Assembly (NCBI GenBank): GCA_019828565.1
Contig: JAHDYR010000053.1
Span: forward strand, 1,054,001-1,118,000
Origin: Carpediemonas membranifera
Lineage: Eukaryota > Fornicata
Length of the DNA: 64,000 nt
Reading direction: 5' to 3'
Positions 27,269-36,923 of this stretch are shown here, in pieces. Position numbers and translations under genes: made by a program. Under the pieces are notes generated by a model that was not told the origin of the DNA, searched no databases, and worked only from the letters and a program-made list of their open reading frames with translations. Every line of letters starts with the position of its first letter. The first letter of the stretch is position 1.

Positions 27269-27931
27269 CTAAATTGTCCCAACAACCCCCTGCAGCTGCT
27301 CGACGAACTTGGGGCAAAGCACGGTCGACCCGCCCTCCAGATAGCCCCCGTATCCGTCTTCTATGAATTCTTGCAGCGGAACCCAGCGAAGGGCGGCGAC
27401 CTCTGTCTCCTGAGGGCACAGCTCAGGGTCATTGTCCAGCCGCACCACGAACATGTCCACCACCTCCCGGTTCCAGAAGAGCTCCGTGCCCAGCTCACCG
27501 AGATCGACTTCTACAGGATCCATGTCAACTACGAACGAAGAGGCTGGAACGAGATCATCCTCAGTAAGAGAGAGGCCAAGCTCCTCAAAGGCCTCGCTTA
27601 CAGCTGCCTGCCTCGTTGTCTGGCCTGCGCTGACGTGCCCTGTGCTGGATGCGTCCCAGGTGAGCGGGTACAGCATCTTATGCTTGGAACGGAGCTGAAG
27701 AAGGACATCTACCTGCGGATAACCATTAGACGGGGTAGAAGATGGTCTGAAGACCCATATGTGTATCGCTCTGTGCCACAGCCCCTGTCTGTGGGCGTCC
27801 TTTCGATTGACGACGAGAGGAGGATCATACGTCACTGTTCTGTCCGCATTTGTGATAATATCGAGGTTCTCCTTGCTAGAAAGCGCGAACTCTGAGTTTT
27901 CAGCCACTCTCTCGGGATCAGGGTTTGTCAT
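27269..27931 (-). CDS. Nudix hydrolase (220 aa), isopentenyl-isomerase-like subgroup
   Basis: The Nudix box is GHVSAGQTTRQAAVSEAFEE followed by LGL. The helix glutamates (E..EE) that bind Mg2+ are kept, but the first box Glu is Gln and the Arg of REU is Ser. The preceding segment (GLWHRAIHIWVF...LLQLRS.HK...P..WD.S.TGHVSAG) is typical of Nudix proteins close to IPP isomerase and YfcD, suggesting action on a small diphosphate substrate. Both box substitutions may lower or alter activity. Substrate cannot be read from sequence. Confidence 0.88.
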   Translation of the reverse strand: MTNPDPERVAENSEFALSSKENLDIITNADRTVTYDPPLVVNRKDAHRQGLWHRAIHIWVFRPSSTPSNGYPQVDVLLQLRSKHKMLYPLTWDASSTGHVSAGQTTRQAAVSEAFEELGLSLTEDDLVPASSFVVDMDPVEVDLGELGTELFWNREVVDMFVVRLDNDPELCPQETEVAALRWVPLQEFIEDGYGGYLEGGSTVLCPKFVEQLQGVVGTI

Positions 27932-28023
27932 TTCCAGCTGTTTAGCTTTGAACCATCGTCAACGACTGTCAACGCCACCCCAACCCGGTCAACCCCGGCT
28001 TCAAGACCCTATATCTAGTTTAT

Positions 28024-31000
28024 TCAATCAAGCAGTCCGGACTGTGGCCCGAGTCGTGTCCGTCGGCCCGGCGACGACAGACCGCTGGCATCCAGGCCGC
28101 GCCACATCGCAAGCAGACTCTTCAGCGCCGCGGGTGTGGCTGCTTCAGGGACCACACCGGACCTCATGACGGCGGGGGGTGGGCTGGTGGTGGTGTCTGG
28201 CTCAACGTCCATCGTCGTGCCCTCCTCCACCGCTGGGGCTGGTGTCACCTGCGTGGGCGATGCAGTCGACTCCCTCCGCTCGGACACGCGGGAGAAGGCC
28301 GACCCGGACCTGCTCAGAGACGGACCGGGCTCCTCGAACGAGACACGGCTCGCCTGGTTGGACTGCGTCGTCGTGCTGCGGGAACCAGACTTCGACAGCG
28401 GACGGATCACCTCAATCTCCTCTTCGTCCTCCTCGATCGTCCGCCCGACGAACTCAATCATGGCCGGTGAGTCGCGACTCGACTCTGACTCCGACTCTGA
28501 TCCGTCGGTGCTCTCGTATCTGTACTCAGTCTCTGTGTGCAGGTCCGACCTGCTGGCCTCCCCGTCAAGCTGGGCCAACAGGCTCTCGTCTGCGGCTGTG
28601 AGCTTACTGATTTCGATGCCGTGAGCTCTTGGCTTGCCCACTTGTGGGGGCTTGGGCTCCTCGATGATCTCTTCCCTGGTGTCAAACATGACCATGGACC
28701 CGTTGCCCGAGCCCACAGACGAGACCGACACCCGCCTCTCCCTAGGACTCTCGGCAAGCACGAACGAGACCTTGGACGAGCACGACTGGAGCCGCCCCCG
28801 GTCCGTCTTGAGGGCGGGCTTGACGGGGGTCTCGTCGTCCTCCGTATGGTCCGTCCGCTCGCTCTTGGAATCCCCGTCGTCCGCGGTCGGGAAGAACTCG
28901 GACTCCCGGTGCTGGCGGAGGTCGGTCTCGGCCCGGCAGCGGGCACGGCGCTCGGCCTCGAGGGCGGCGGACATCTCCTCGAGAGCGTCACTGGCCGCGG
29001 CAGCACACATGTTGGCGTCCTCGACGTCGGCCTCCGCGTATCTGAGCTGGCGCCTGACGTCCCGCAGCTCGGCACACAGCTCGGCATCTCTCTGAGCATG
29101 GTAGGCCCGCGAGTCGGCCGCTGCCTCCTGTAGGGCCGCATGGCGCCGCTCGAGGCCGCTATGGGCTTCCTCCAGCTCAGCGAGAACGAGTGCCTTATCG
29201 CTCAGCAGTGCCTGCAGCGCGTGCACCTCAGCGGTGTTTGCCTGTGCGTCCCCAGCCCTGTTGAGCTCCTCTGTATGCTCGACCATGATCCCCCTGATCT
29301 TCTCCTCGGCCGACGCGGAGACCTGCTGAAGTCGGGTTCGGAGCTCGTCGATGGTCTGCCGCAGCTCGGCTGGGTCATCGTGGTCGGCCTTGAGCTCCTT
29401 AAGCTCGGCCTCAGCAGCAGAGGCTCTTGCGTTGGCGGTGTCCAGCTGGGCTTGGAGACCCACAACCACGTCCGTCAGGTCGACTGCTGGCTTGGCTCGA
29501 AGCTGGGCGAGCTCCGCCTCTGCCTGTGCAGCCTTTGCCTTCGCCTTGGCCAGGCTGGGGGGGCATGAGGCCAGTATTCTCAGCGACTCGAGGTCCGCTG
29601 TCTCGGGCTCCATGTTCTCGAAGTCTGGCCCATGCCGGCCGAGCTCCTTGATGGCCTCAGTGACGTCGATTGTGTATGGCACGCCGAGCTCCTTCTCACG
29701 GAGCCGCAGCCGCATCTGCAGCGCCATGCGTGCCTGCTCTGAGTGCTTCATGGCCTGGGACATTGCCGACCGGTCAGCGTCACTTGCCGCAGTGGCGGCC
29801 ACGAGGAGGTCGAGCTGCTCCTTCAGCGCAGACGCCAGCTCCCTCGTGCCCTGGGCATCATGGGCGGGCTCGGTGTTTGCTGGGGCCGCCCCACCCTCCG
29901 CTACGAGTGCCTTGAGCCTCTGGATCTCGGCCCGTAATACGGCGACGTCGTTGGACTCCATTAGGTTCACCACGGCGGTGTTCTTCATCTTTTTAGCCCG
30001 CTGTGCGAACCGCAGTGTCGACATAGTCTCCGGCAGGGCCTTGTGTGAGGGCGAGACACACGCGATGAGTGTTGTGCGGGTGTTGCCCCCGAATGAATCT
30101 CTCAAGACATGCGTCAGCTTCGAGTCCCGGTAGCGGACGTACTTGTCCCCCGAGGCGAGGCCCTGGATGACTTGGGCCAGGGTCGACAGAGAGGCGTTGA
30201 TGTGGCACGCCTGGTTGAGCAGCTCTCCCGTGGTGCCCGTTGACTTCTGCCGTTCAGAGCCTGCTAGATCAACCAGTGCCAGCCGGGCGTGCCGCGTGAC
30301 TCCTTCGACTGTGATGTCGACGGAGAGGTCGAATATGGCGTGGGAACGGGACGACTGGCGGTTCATACCCGTCTCAGCCACACGACGGCTGGCGGCACCC
30401 CTGTTGAGCAGCTGGTATGTGTCAACGACGGAGTCCACGTGGACCTTTGTCTGTCCCTCAACCACGACGCCGTGGGCTGGGCTCTCACGCAGGTTTAGGG
30501 GCGGCTGATCGTTGAGAAGGTCGAAGATCGTGTCATTGAAGATCTCCATGAACCCTGCCGTGATCCTGGCGTCCAAGTCCTGCCGTTTGATCCGAGCAAA
30601 CATATATTCAAGGCATCTGGGGATGAGGCCACGCTCTGGTGCGGGTGACTCAAGAGAGTACGTCAGCCCAGGGCCCTGCATCGTGTAGGTCTTGCCAGAA
30701 CCAGTTTGTCCGTACGCGAAGATGGTCGCGTTGATGCCTGCAAGGACGCTGTCGACCATCTGCTTTCCCACGGCGCGAAACAACACTTCCTGCTGCGTCT
30801 CCATGGGGAATACGTGTGTATAGGAGAAGGGCTGCTCTCTACCAAGTGCACGGATCGCCCCGTAGTGTTCAGTATCGTCTTCGGAGGTCCGTAGAGGCTC
30901 CAGACACTGATTGGTGCTAACAAACGCCTCGGCTTCATTCGGCGGCCTAACGCGCACTGCAGTCCTAACTGTCTCCACTTGGGACGAATCAGCGCTATCG

Positions 31001-31029
31001 ATGAGCGATTCGCTGAGCGTATTCGTCAT
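28024..31029 (-). CDS. Kinesin-12 (KIF15-like) motor protein (1001 aa)
   Basis: An N-terminal kinesin motor of about 350 residues: VRVRPPNEAE, P-loop IFAYGQTGSGKTYTM (about residue 105), switch I NRQSSRSH, switch II LVDLAGSERQ. The neck reads RFAQRAKKMKNTAVVN, close to the kinesin-12 type (RFAQRAK.IKN.AVVN), so a plus-end motor of spindle or cortical microtubules is likely. Residues about 400-780 are charged coiled coil; the tail is acidic and Ser-rich. The start is set at MTNTLSES (31029) because the 34 codons before it are not motor-like and begin without a good context. The stop is followed directly by ATAAAC (TGAATAAAC). Confidence 0.93.
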   Translation of the reverse strand: MTNTLSESLIDSADSSQVETVRTAVRVRPPNEAEAFVSTNQCLEPLRTSEDDTEHYGAIRALGREQPFSYTHVFPMETQQEVLFRAVGKQMVDSVLAGINATIFAYGQTGSGKTYTMQGPGLTYSLESPAPERGLIPRCLEYMFARIKRQDLDARITAGFMEIFNDTIFDLLNDQPPLNLRESPAHGVVVEGQTKVHVDSVVDTYQLLNRGAASRRVAETGMNRQSSRSHAIFDLSVDITVEGVTRHARLALVDLAGSERQKSTGTTGELLNQACHINASLSTLAQVIQGLASGDKYVRYRDSKLTHVLRDSFGGNTRTTLIACVSPSHKALPETMSTLRFAQRAKKMKNTAVVNLMESNDVAVLRAEIQRLKALVAEGGAAPANTEPAHDAQGTRELASALKEQLDLLVAATAASDADRSAMSQAMKHSEQARMALQMRLRLREKELGVPYTIDVTEAIKELGRHGPDFENMEPETADLESLRILASCPPSLAKAKAKAAQAEAELAQLRAKPAVDLTDVVVGLQAQLDTANARASAAEAELKELKADHDDPAELRQTIDELRTRLQQVSASAEEKIRGIMVEHTEELNRAGDAQANTAEVHALQALLSDKALVLAELEEAHSGLERRHAALQEAAADSRAYHAQRDAELCAELRDVRRQLRYAEADVEDANMCAAAASDALEEMSAALEAERRARCRAETDLRQHRESEFFPTADDGDSKSERTDHTEDDETPVKPALKTDRGRLQSCSSKVSFVLAESPRERRVSVSSVGSGNGSMVMFDTREEIIEEPKPPQVGKPRAHGIEISKLTAADESLLAQLDGEASRSDLHTETEYRYESTDGSESESESSRDSPAMIEFVGRTIEEDEEEIEVIRPLSKSGSRSTTTQSNQASRVSFEEPGPSLSRSGSAFSRVSERRESTASPTQVTPAPAVEEGTTMDVEPDTTTSPPPAVMRSGVVPEAATPAALKSLLAMWRGLDASGLSSPGRRTRLGPQSGLLD

Positions 31030-31266
31030 CGTCGAGGCCGCCCGCGTCGTTCGAACTCGACGCGACTCCGGCGTCCACACCGAGACCAAGCTACCACCAG
31101 CGCCGGTGAGCTTGCGGGCATGTAAACACACATGATCTCCTGTCTCTGGGCATTCTCTCCGGCCAGTGTGTCTGCAAACCAGTCAGTCCTGTGCGGCTCA
31201 AGGGCGTGACCAGTGAAGAACTGAGAAAGAATAGGGTTTATGATCACAATCGCCGTTCCAGGCGTC

Positions 31267-31713
31267 CTAGTCGCTGATAGATTCCGCGTCGGCGAACCCC
31301 TCTCCATCCATGAGCTCCCGCATGAGGTGCCGCCGGATCCTACCAGAGCTGGGGCCCTCCTCCTCCTCCACTTCGGGCAGAGCTGGGATAGCCGCAGACG
31401 ACATATCGGATGCATACCCCGAGGGGGCCTCTGATTGGATAGGTTCGGCGTAGAAGCGGGGGGGCTGAGCCTCCATGGACTGGGCGGACAGTGGATGGAT
31501 CTTGGAGGACAGCAGCTGCGCCGAATGGAGATTAGTGACGGTCCTAGTGTGGGAGGCGTGCAGGCTTTCCTCCGCCATCGACGACAGGCCTGTTTCGTAG
31601 CCTGAACGCTCTCCAGGCGTCGCGGGAGTCGCTGTGTGGTGTTTCAAACGCGGTTGGCGAATATGTTGGCGTGGAGACCGATCGTGGGCGGAATCGCTCA
31701 CTCGTTCTGACAT
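31267..31713 (-). CDS. Low-complexity protein of unknown function (148 aa)
   Basis: Not recognised. From MSERVSDSAHDRSPR (31713) the product is Ser/His/Arg-rich, then has an acidic patch (PEVEEEEGPSS) and a C-terminal helix RRHLMRELMDGEGFADAESI. An in-frame extension upstream reaches into the reverse transcriptase 5' region, so the start is uncertain. CATAAACCC about 30 nt after the stop fits the poly(A)-like signal and supports a real gene. About 300 bp (31714-32013) separate it from the RT start; nothing else is seen there. Confidence 0.5.
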   Translation of the reverse strand: MSERVSDSAHDRSPRQHIRQPRLKHHTATPATPGERSGYETGLSSMAEESLHASHTRTVTNLHSAQLLSSKIHPLSAQSMEAQPPRFYAEPIQSEAPSGYASDMSSAAIPALPEVEEEEGPSSGRIRRHLMRELMDGEGFADAESISD

Positions 31714-32013
31714 TGCGTTGATTACTCTTAGTTCGTATTGTGCTGGAAAAGGGTGACCCGCACGAAAAAAAGCTGGCACAGACGAACTGGTCGCATCTGA
31801 TGCCGAGTGGTCGACACTGTCGTTCCATGCAATAATTCTCACGCCCTTCTCGTCAATTTTTCCTGGTGGGGTTGAGACCATTTCCGGTCTACCTTCAAGT
31901 GTCAAATGCGGGATCATTACGGCTGTAACGCACGTATCCCGCGTAGTCCCTGGGCCCAGTCGAGCGGATCGGACAGGACCTGCAGTCGACGAGGTCGTCT
32001 CGCGTCGAAAGAA

Positions 32014-34707
32014 ATGACCAATGACCTTCAACACGAGAGTAACAACGTCGTATTAACATCTATTATGAAGAGACATCTGCAAATGACGGGAGCGCCCGGT
32101 TTCGAGGCCAGTGATGGCGCTGGGTTTGATGAGAAGCTTTCAAACAGGAAACGGAAGCAAAAACGGACGCATCAGGGGCTAAAACCGTCAGCCATCGGTG
32201 CGTCTGATATCCCTCCCGACACCCGCGTTGCACAGGCGAGGCGCATGTACCAATTGTTGCGGACCATCTCGAAGACCCGACACGATTGCAAGCGCACGAC
32301 GTCCCTACGCGACCTGCAGTCCTTTGCACGGGACGCTGTAAGCGCATCCGCATCGCCCAAGCTCCCGGCCAACGCCGCTGCCCTCGTCAATGCCCGTCTG
32401 GGCCGCTATGCTGCGGCCGTGGGCTCCCTCCGGGCTGGACAGAGCGGTTCGGGTTTCAAACGGATCGTTGGCGGGCCTAAGGTTGTTGCTGCGTCAGAGG
32501 AGACACTGGCTAAGTACCAGGAGAAGACCCCTCCCGCCCGAGAGGGCCCGCTGCCCGCCTGGGTCGACCTGGAGCTAGAGCAGGACGCCGCATTGTACCG
32601 CGTGTCCTGTAACCCAGACGACGACGCCCTGCAGACGATAACAAGGGCCCAGGTGCTGGACGCCCTCGACACGTCCAATGGGGAGGCCTCGCCCGGCCCC
32701 ACAGGCCTGTCCTACCGCCACGTCGCCCAGTTGACCGTAGCCTACCCTAAACTGCCCGATGCCCTGGCCTCGTTCGTCATGGACGTGCATCGGGGCCTGT
32801 TCAGGGCCCACCCCGAGGAGACGGTGTGGCTGAAGGGGACGGTCGGCGTTGCCCTGGACAAGCCCAACGCCCCCAACGCCATCCGCCCGCTAGCGATGGG
32901 AGAGACGCTTCGTAAGATCGCAGCGACCATTGGGGCCCGTGTGGCGGTGAGTCGGCTGGGGCTCGGGCTGTGGGTGAGCGACATGCAGATCGGGCTGGGG
33001 CAGTCCTCGGCCAGTGAGTTCGGGGCGCTGCATGTGCGGCACGAGCATGAGAGGGGGCGTTGGATTGTCAGCATCGACTTCAAGAACGCCTACAACACTC
33101 TATGTCGCCGGACCGTTTCTAAGGCTGTCTCGACATACTGTCCCGCACTAACCGCTTATGTCGAGCTGTTCTACTCAGCCCCCACTGCCATCAACCTAGG
33201 CCATCACACTGTTGTATCATCAACTGGTGTCCATCAAGGAGACCCTCTTTCGTCCCTGCTGTTCACACTGGGACTGCGGCCAGCACTGCTGAGAACACGC
33301 CGACTCGCCCCGGATGTCGGCATCACAGCGTACATGGACGACGTCACGCTGTCATGCCCCACAAGAGAGTCTGCAGCCCATGCCACAGCAACACTCATGG
33401 ATGCCGCCACTCAGGTGGGGTTGGACGCCCAGCCGGCCAAGTGCGCGCTGCTGGTGCCCGAAGGAGAGCCTCTTGATGATCTTGTGGTGTACCCGGATCG
33501 CCCAGAGACCAACGTGCCGGCCACCAGCTGTATTGTAACGTGCGGCGTGGCTGTCGGGGACGAGGCCGGAGTCAAGGCGTACTACTCGGCCAAGGTGGAC
33601 GGCGTAATCGCCCAGGTTGACGCTGTCAGGGAGTTTACGGACTTTTTTATGACTTCAGACCGGGTGTCCGCCTTCCCTGCCGTACAATGGGCGGGGTACC
33701 TGGCAACAACGCGTCTGATGCCTATTCTGACCTATTCAATGAGGACTACGTCGCCCGCTGTGCTCAGGCCTCATCTAGCAAGGGCAGACGCGGCGTTTGG
33801 ACGGCTTGCACTGTCGCTGATGGCGCTGCCTGACGGAGCCAACCTTCCCCAGTCTGTCTCGGCTCCGGTGTCCAGGGGCGGTCTCGGGTTGGGCCATCTC
33901 GAGGCCATAGCTCCAGCTGCATACCTTGGCGCCCAGGTGTCCCATGCCAGGCTGGTGAGGGAGGCGGGTGTGCTCATCCGAGACCCCGACAACTGGACCC
34001 AACCTCCACTGGTGGTTGAGCCGGGTGGGATGCCCGAGGGTTGGCCCCAGACCACTGACGAGGCAATGAGTATCGGTCTAGAGCCGTTCAAGGCACTCAG
34101 ACGACTCGCCCTGGCAGACAAATACGGCCCTAAGATCGGAAAATCCCTGACCAAGACGCTGTTGTGTCAGATTCCAACCCACATGGTCCCTAGTCAGAAC
34201 ATGGCGGCCCTACTGCGGGTTACTGCGGGTCTAGCGGTGCCGTGTGGGGACTGCAGCGACCTTTGGCGGGCTGGGCTGGAATCGTTGTGTCAGATCATCG
34301 TGGACGACCTCGAGTCGTGCGGCATGGCGGCCATACTTGACCGAACAACAGTTTACCAGGGCGACTTTGCCGAGATCAGGGTAGCCGACCCCATCCCGGC
34401 CCTGGTCGCAGTACAGCTCAGATTCGTGGTGTCAGATGTCGGTAGCGACCTTGTGGACGCGGAGTCTGAGATGGCTGAGGACCTCGCCATCCAGTTCGAG
34501 GGGTGCGATGACGTCGTGCTGCCTATGGCAATCTCTCATCATTCGGGGCGTGTGTCCGTGGGGTTCAAGGCCCTGACCCGCTTTGTCAGGGCGCATAGGC
34601 CTGGTTGGGACCACCAGGGGATGATGGCGAGGCTCGGGCGGCAGCTGGCCCTTGAGAGTTACTTTATGGACCTCGATGGAGAGAGCGATGGTGGCTTCTG
34701 GGACTGA
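32014..34707 (+). CDS. Reverse transcriptase-domain protein, retroelement ORF (897 aa)
   Basis: An RVT_1 fold with recognisable blocks: a non-LTR style N-terminal region (EASPGPTGLSYRHVAQL), IRPLAMGETLRKI, VSIDFKNAYNTL, STGVHQGDPLSSLLFTLGL and the catalytic AYMDDVTL. The fingers/palm order is non-LTR-like. No AP endonuclease or restriction-like endonuclease motif, no gag-type zinc knuckle, RNase H or integrase is visible. About 250 residues after the RT core are unassigned (one CGDC). Start at 32014 (MTNDLQHES) is the first ATG in a long open frame; 32065 is an alternative. AGTAAAG lies about 40 nt past the stop. The coding frame is intact, so it may be an active or co-opted element. Confidence 0.85.
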   Translation: MTNDLQHESNNVVLTSIMKRHLQMTGAPGFEASDGAGFDEKLSNRKRKQKRTHQGLKPSAIGASDIPPDTRVAQARRMYQLLRTISKTRHDCKRTTSLRDLQSFARDAVSASASPKLPANAAALVNARLGRYAAAVGSLRAGQSGSGFKRIVGGPKVVAASEETLAKYQEKTPPAREGPLPAWVDLELEQDAALYRVSCNPDDDALQTITRAQVLDALDTSNGEASPGPTGLSYRHVAQLTVAYPKLPDALASFVMDVHRGLFRAHPEETVWLKGTVGVALDKPNAPNAIRPLAMGETLRKIAATIGARVAVSRLGLGLWVSDMQIGLGQSSASEFGALHVRHEHERGRWIVSIDFKNAYNTLCRRTVSKAVSTYCPALTAYVELFYSAPTAINLGHHTVVSSTGVHQGDPLSSLLFTLGLRPALLRTRRLAPDVGITAYMDDVTLSCPTRESAAHATATLMDAATQVGLDAQPAKCALLVPEGEPLDDLVVYPDRPETNVPATSCIVTCGVAVGDEAGVKAYYSAKVDGVIAQVDAVREFTDFFMTSDRVSAFPAVQWAGYLATTRLMPILTYSMRTTSPAVLRPHLARADAAFGRLALSLMALPDGANLPQSVSAPVSRGGLGLGHLEAIAPAAYLGAQVSHARLVREAGVLIRDPDNWTQPPLVVEPGGMPEGWPQTTDEAMSIGLEPFKALRRLALADKYGPKIGKSLTKTLLCQIPTHMVPSQNMAALLRVTAGLAVPCGDCSDLWRAGLESLCQIIVDDLESCGMAAILDRTTVYQGDFAEIRVADPIPALVAVQLRFVVSDVGSDLVDAESEMAEDLAIQFEGCDDVVLPMAISHHSGRVSVGFKALTRFVRAHRPGWDHQGMMARLGRQLALESYFMDLDGESDGGFWD

Positions 34708-34781
34708 TAGCTGTGAATGCGGTTCTAACTGTGTTGCGTGTTATTAGTAAAGCTACTCTTATCGCTGGATCTGTGCGACTG

Positions 34782-35171
34782 ATGCAAGCACACGTGGGTG
34801 GCCGGGCTCCGTTGGCTCAGTGGCTGACTCATATTTTTTACGGTGACAAGCTGCGGGGAAGGCTCAAGTCACAGATGCGCCAACTCATAGCGACGAAGCC
34901 GGCCGGGCATGAGAGGGATCGGCCGACCCAGGACCCGCCCCTGCCTCCAGCCCGGTATGATCGGCCGGTAAAATATATGCTCTCGAGAAATGAAGCCGAG
35001 GACACGCTTTCAGCCCCTCGTTTAATACCGAGAGTTAATTCCGCCGAAGCCACTGACGACTACCTTACGACTGAAGCTGAGTCAAAGAACCCGCTCACCA
35101 AAAGTATCATGGGACATCGAGTGATGGTTGACCCAGGTGTGTCTCGGTTAACCATATCGCGACACTCATGA
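34782..35171 (+). CDS. Possible small ORF downstream of the RT gene (129 aa)
   Basis: An open frame beginning MQAHVGGRAPLAQWLTHIF with Pro/Arg-rich middle and acidic C-terminus. The frame is open from 34713 but lacks an earlier ATG. It resembles nothing I know. It could be a second frame of the retroelement, an independent gene, or chance in GC-rich DNA. The remaining bases up to 35399 contain no gene I can support. Confidence 0.25.
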   Translation: MQAHVGGRAPLAQWLTHIFYGDKLRGRLKSQMRQLIATKPAGHERDRPTQDPPLPPARYDRPVKYMLSRNEAEDTLSAPRLIPRVNSAEATDDYLTTEAESKNPLTKSIMGHRVMVDPGVSRLTISRHS

Positions 35172-35399
35172 TTCCTCGATTGATCACACGCCAAGGTGTG
35201 TCGCCCCCTGGCCTGCAATCTCCACCACTTTGGTCGGTTTGACGTCACAACACCATCATGGTGGACCAGCGGTCAATGTGCAGCTTAGCCCCAGAGGGGT
35301 TTGGTGACTGATTCCTCTCCAACTCCACCAGACACCTTACAGACTGGCAGCCTGCGGCTCCAAGGCAGTTTAACCACTTAACGTAATCACCAGACTACT

Positions 35400-36639
35400 T
35401 TACACAGCCGCCTCGAACCTAGGGACCAAACGGACGCTCTCCTTCCCCGCGGTGGTAACATCCATCACGGCCGCCCCGACGACCGACTGCAGAGCCATAC
35501 TCGTGTCACAGGCGACCATACCCGAGGAGAACCAGATCGGCCTGTCGTTAACGGTGAGACTGGTCACAGCCAGCCCCTTGACGTCCATGAGGGTGACCCA
35601 CTGGGCGATCGTGATGTCCGCGGGGAGTGTCACTGCCTCCATGCGCTGCTGGCACGTCTCGCAGGCAGAGTTGACCGCGAACGGCTCGACGGTGTGATTG
35701 AAGCTCTCGCCGCTGTAGAATACGTAGTTGTTGAGCGTCGCACCCACCCCTGAGACCAGCTTCAGCGCCTCGACGGTGCATACGGCGGCAATGATGGCAT
35801 TGGTCGTCGCCAGCGCGGGGATGACGTTCTTCACAACGCCCAGCGTCAGGTGGAACGTTACTCCTTGGATGCCGAACTTGTCCGCGCGGGATGATGCCGA
35901 GTTATAGACCCACCGGATGTCGTCACCGTTGTCACCGTCGACTGGCCGGTCAAACTCCCGTGGGAACAGGATCTGCGAGGCGAATTCAATGCAGTGCTCG
36001 GGAAGTCTGGGCGTGTTGGCTATGGTGCACATCGGGAACTTCGTCTGGGGTGGGAACAGGTACCCGAGACAGTCGAAGCAAGGCGTGCTATCCGGTATAA
36101 TCACCCTGGCGTTTCCACGGAAGCCCTCGGTGCCGCCGTCGATAAATGGCACGGGAAAGTCGACCTTGCCGCCCCTGTAGAGGTTGAGGAGGGTCCGATT
36201 CATCCAAGAGCGGGCGTCAACAGAGTCGAGCCCGCCAATGACAAGCAGGAACTGGGTGTAGAAGGCCTCGTCGAGCTCCTCCATGCGGCAAAAGTGCGGC
36301 TCGATCTTCACATGCGGGAAGCTCTGTCTGATGCGCTTGGCAGCAACCTCTGCTTTCGATCTTCCGATGTCCGACGTCCTGTGTGAAAGATGGAGGGGGT
36401 ACGAACGTGAATAGGAACTGCCTGTTTAGGTTAGTGAGATCAATAACGTCTAAATCAATCACATGGATGTTTGTGAAGCCCGAGGCGGCAGCGTCCTTGA
36501 GAAGCTCGCAGCCGAGGCCACCGGCGCCCAGTATCAGGATCGGCTGATGAATCAAGGGCGCGTATTCCTCACCCTGTTCATGTTGCTGCAGATGGCGCGT
36601 CATGAACTGCTGGGCGGTGCATCGCTGCTTTATCTTCAT
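35400..36639 (-). CDS. UBA3: NEDD8-activating enzyme E1 catalytic subunit, UBA3-like (403 aa, one intron)
   Basis: Exon 1 is 36407-36639 and exon 2 is 35400-36378, with a 28-nt intron. The adenylation domain has [12 protein letters not shown] and [12 protein letters not shown]; splicing restores [14 protein letters not shown], the conserved helix that follows. Downstream, [15 protein letters not shown] and [14 protein letters not shown] match UBA3. The catalytic Cys lies in [18 protein letters not shown]. Zinc CxxC pairs are CFDC and CETC. It partners with NAE1 to charge UBC12 with NEDD8 for cullin activation. The C-terminal ubiquitin-fold domain is present but short. The start at 36639 is the first ATG; the N-terminus is shorter than in animals. 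The stop overlaps GTAAAG. Divergent from DNA polymerase kappa across about 285 bp. Confidence 0.93.
36379..36406 (-). other. Intron of UBA3 (28 nt)
   Basis: Minus strand: begins GTTCGT and ends TTTCACACAG. Removal joins RQFLFT to [13 protein letters not shown] in frame, whereas reading through gives an unrelated frame. Confidence 0.9.
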
Positions 36640-36923
36640 GCCTTGTGTCGAATGGGGCAGCTTAACCCCGACAGTCCTGGTCACGTGGCAAGGTCACCCA
36701 GCGACAGCTCGGGGTATGTCTAAGGTGCACTCTCGTTCTCGTCGTTCATCTGGCTGTGATGTGGTGGAGATTCAGGATCGAAAGAAGATAGCAGGTCGAG
36801 TCAGTATTACTCGTATTACCAACCATGACAGCTGTCTAGAGCTCTATCTGCGCTCAATTAGCCCGTTCTCGTTGTTTACGTCGCATGTAACAGTCTCGCC
36901 AATTGCGACGGACCATTGCATCG

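Noticed and set aside
36640-36760. Upstream exon of UBA3 starting at an ATG near 36748 (Met-Asn-Asp-Glu...)
   Set aside because: The short frame hits TAG and no donor of the local type joins it to the UBA3 frame.
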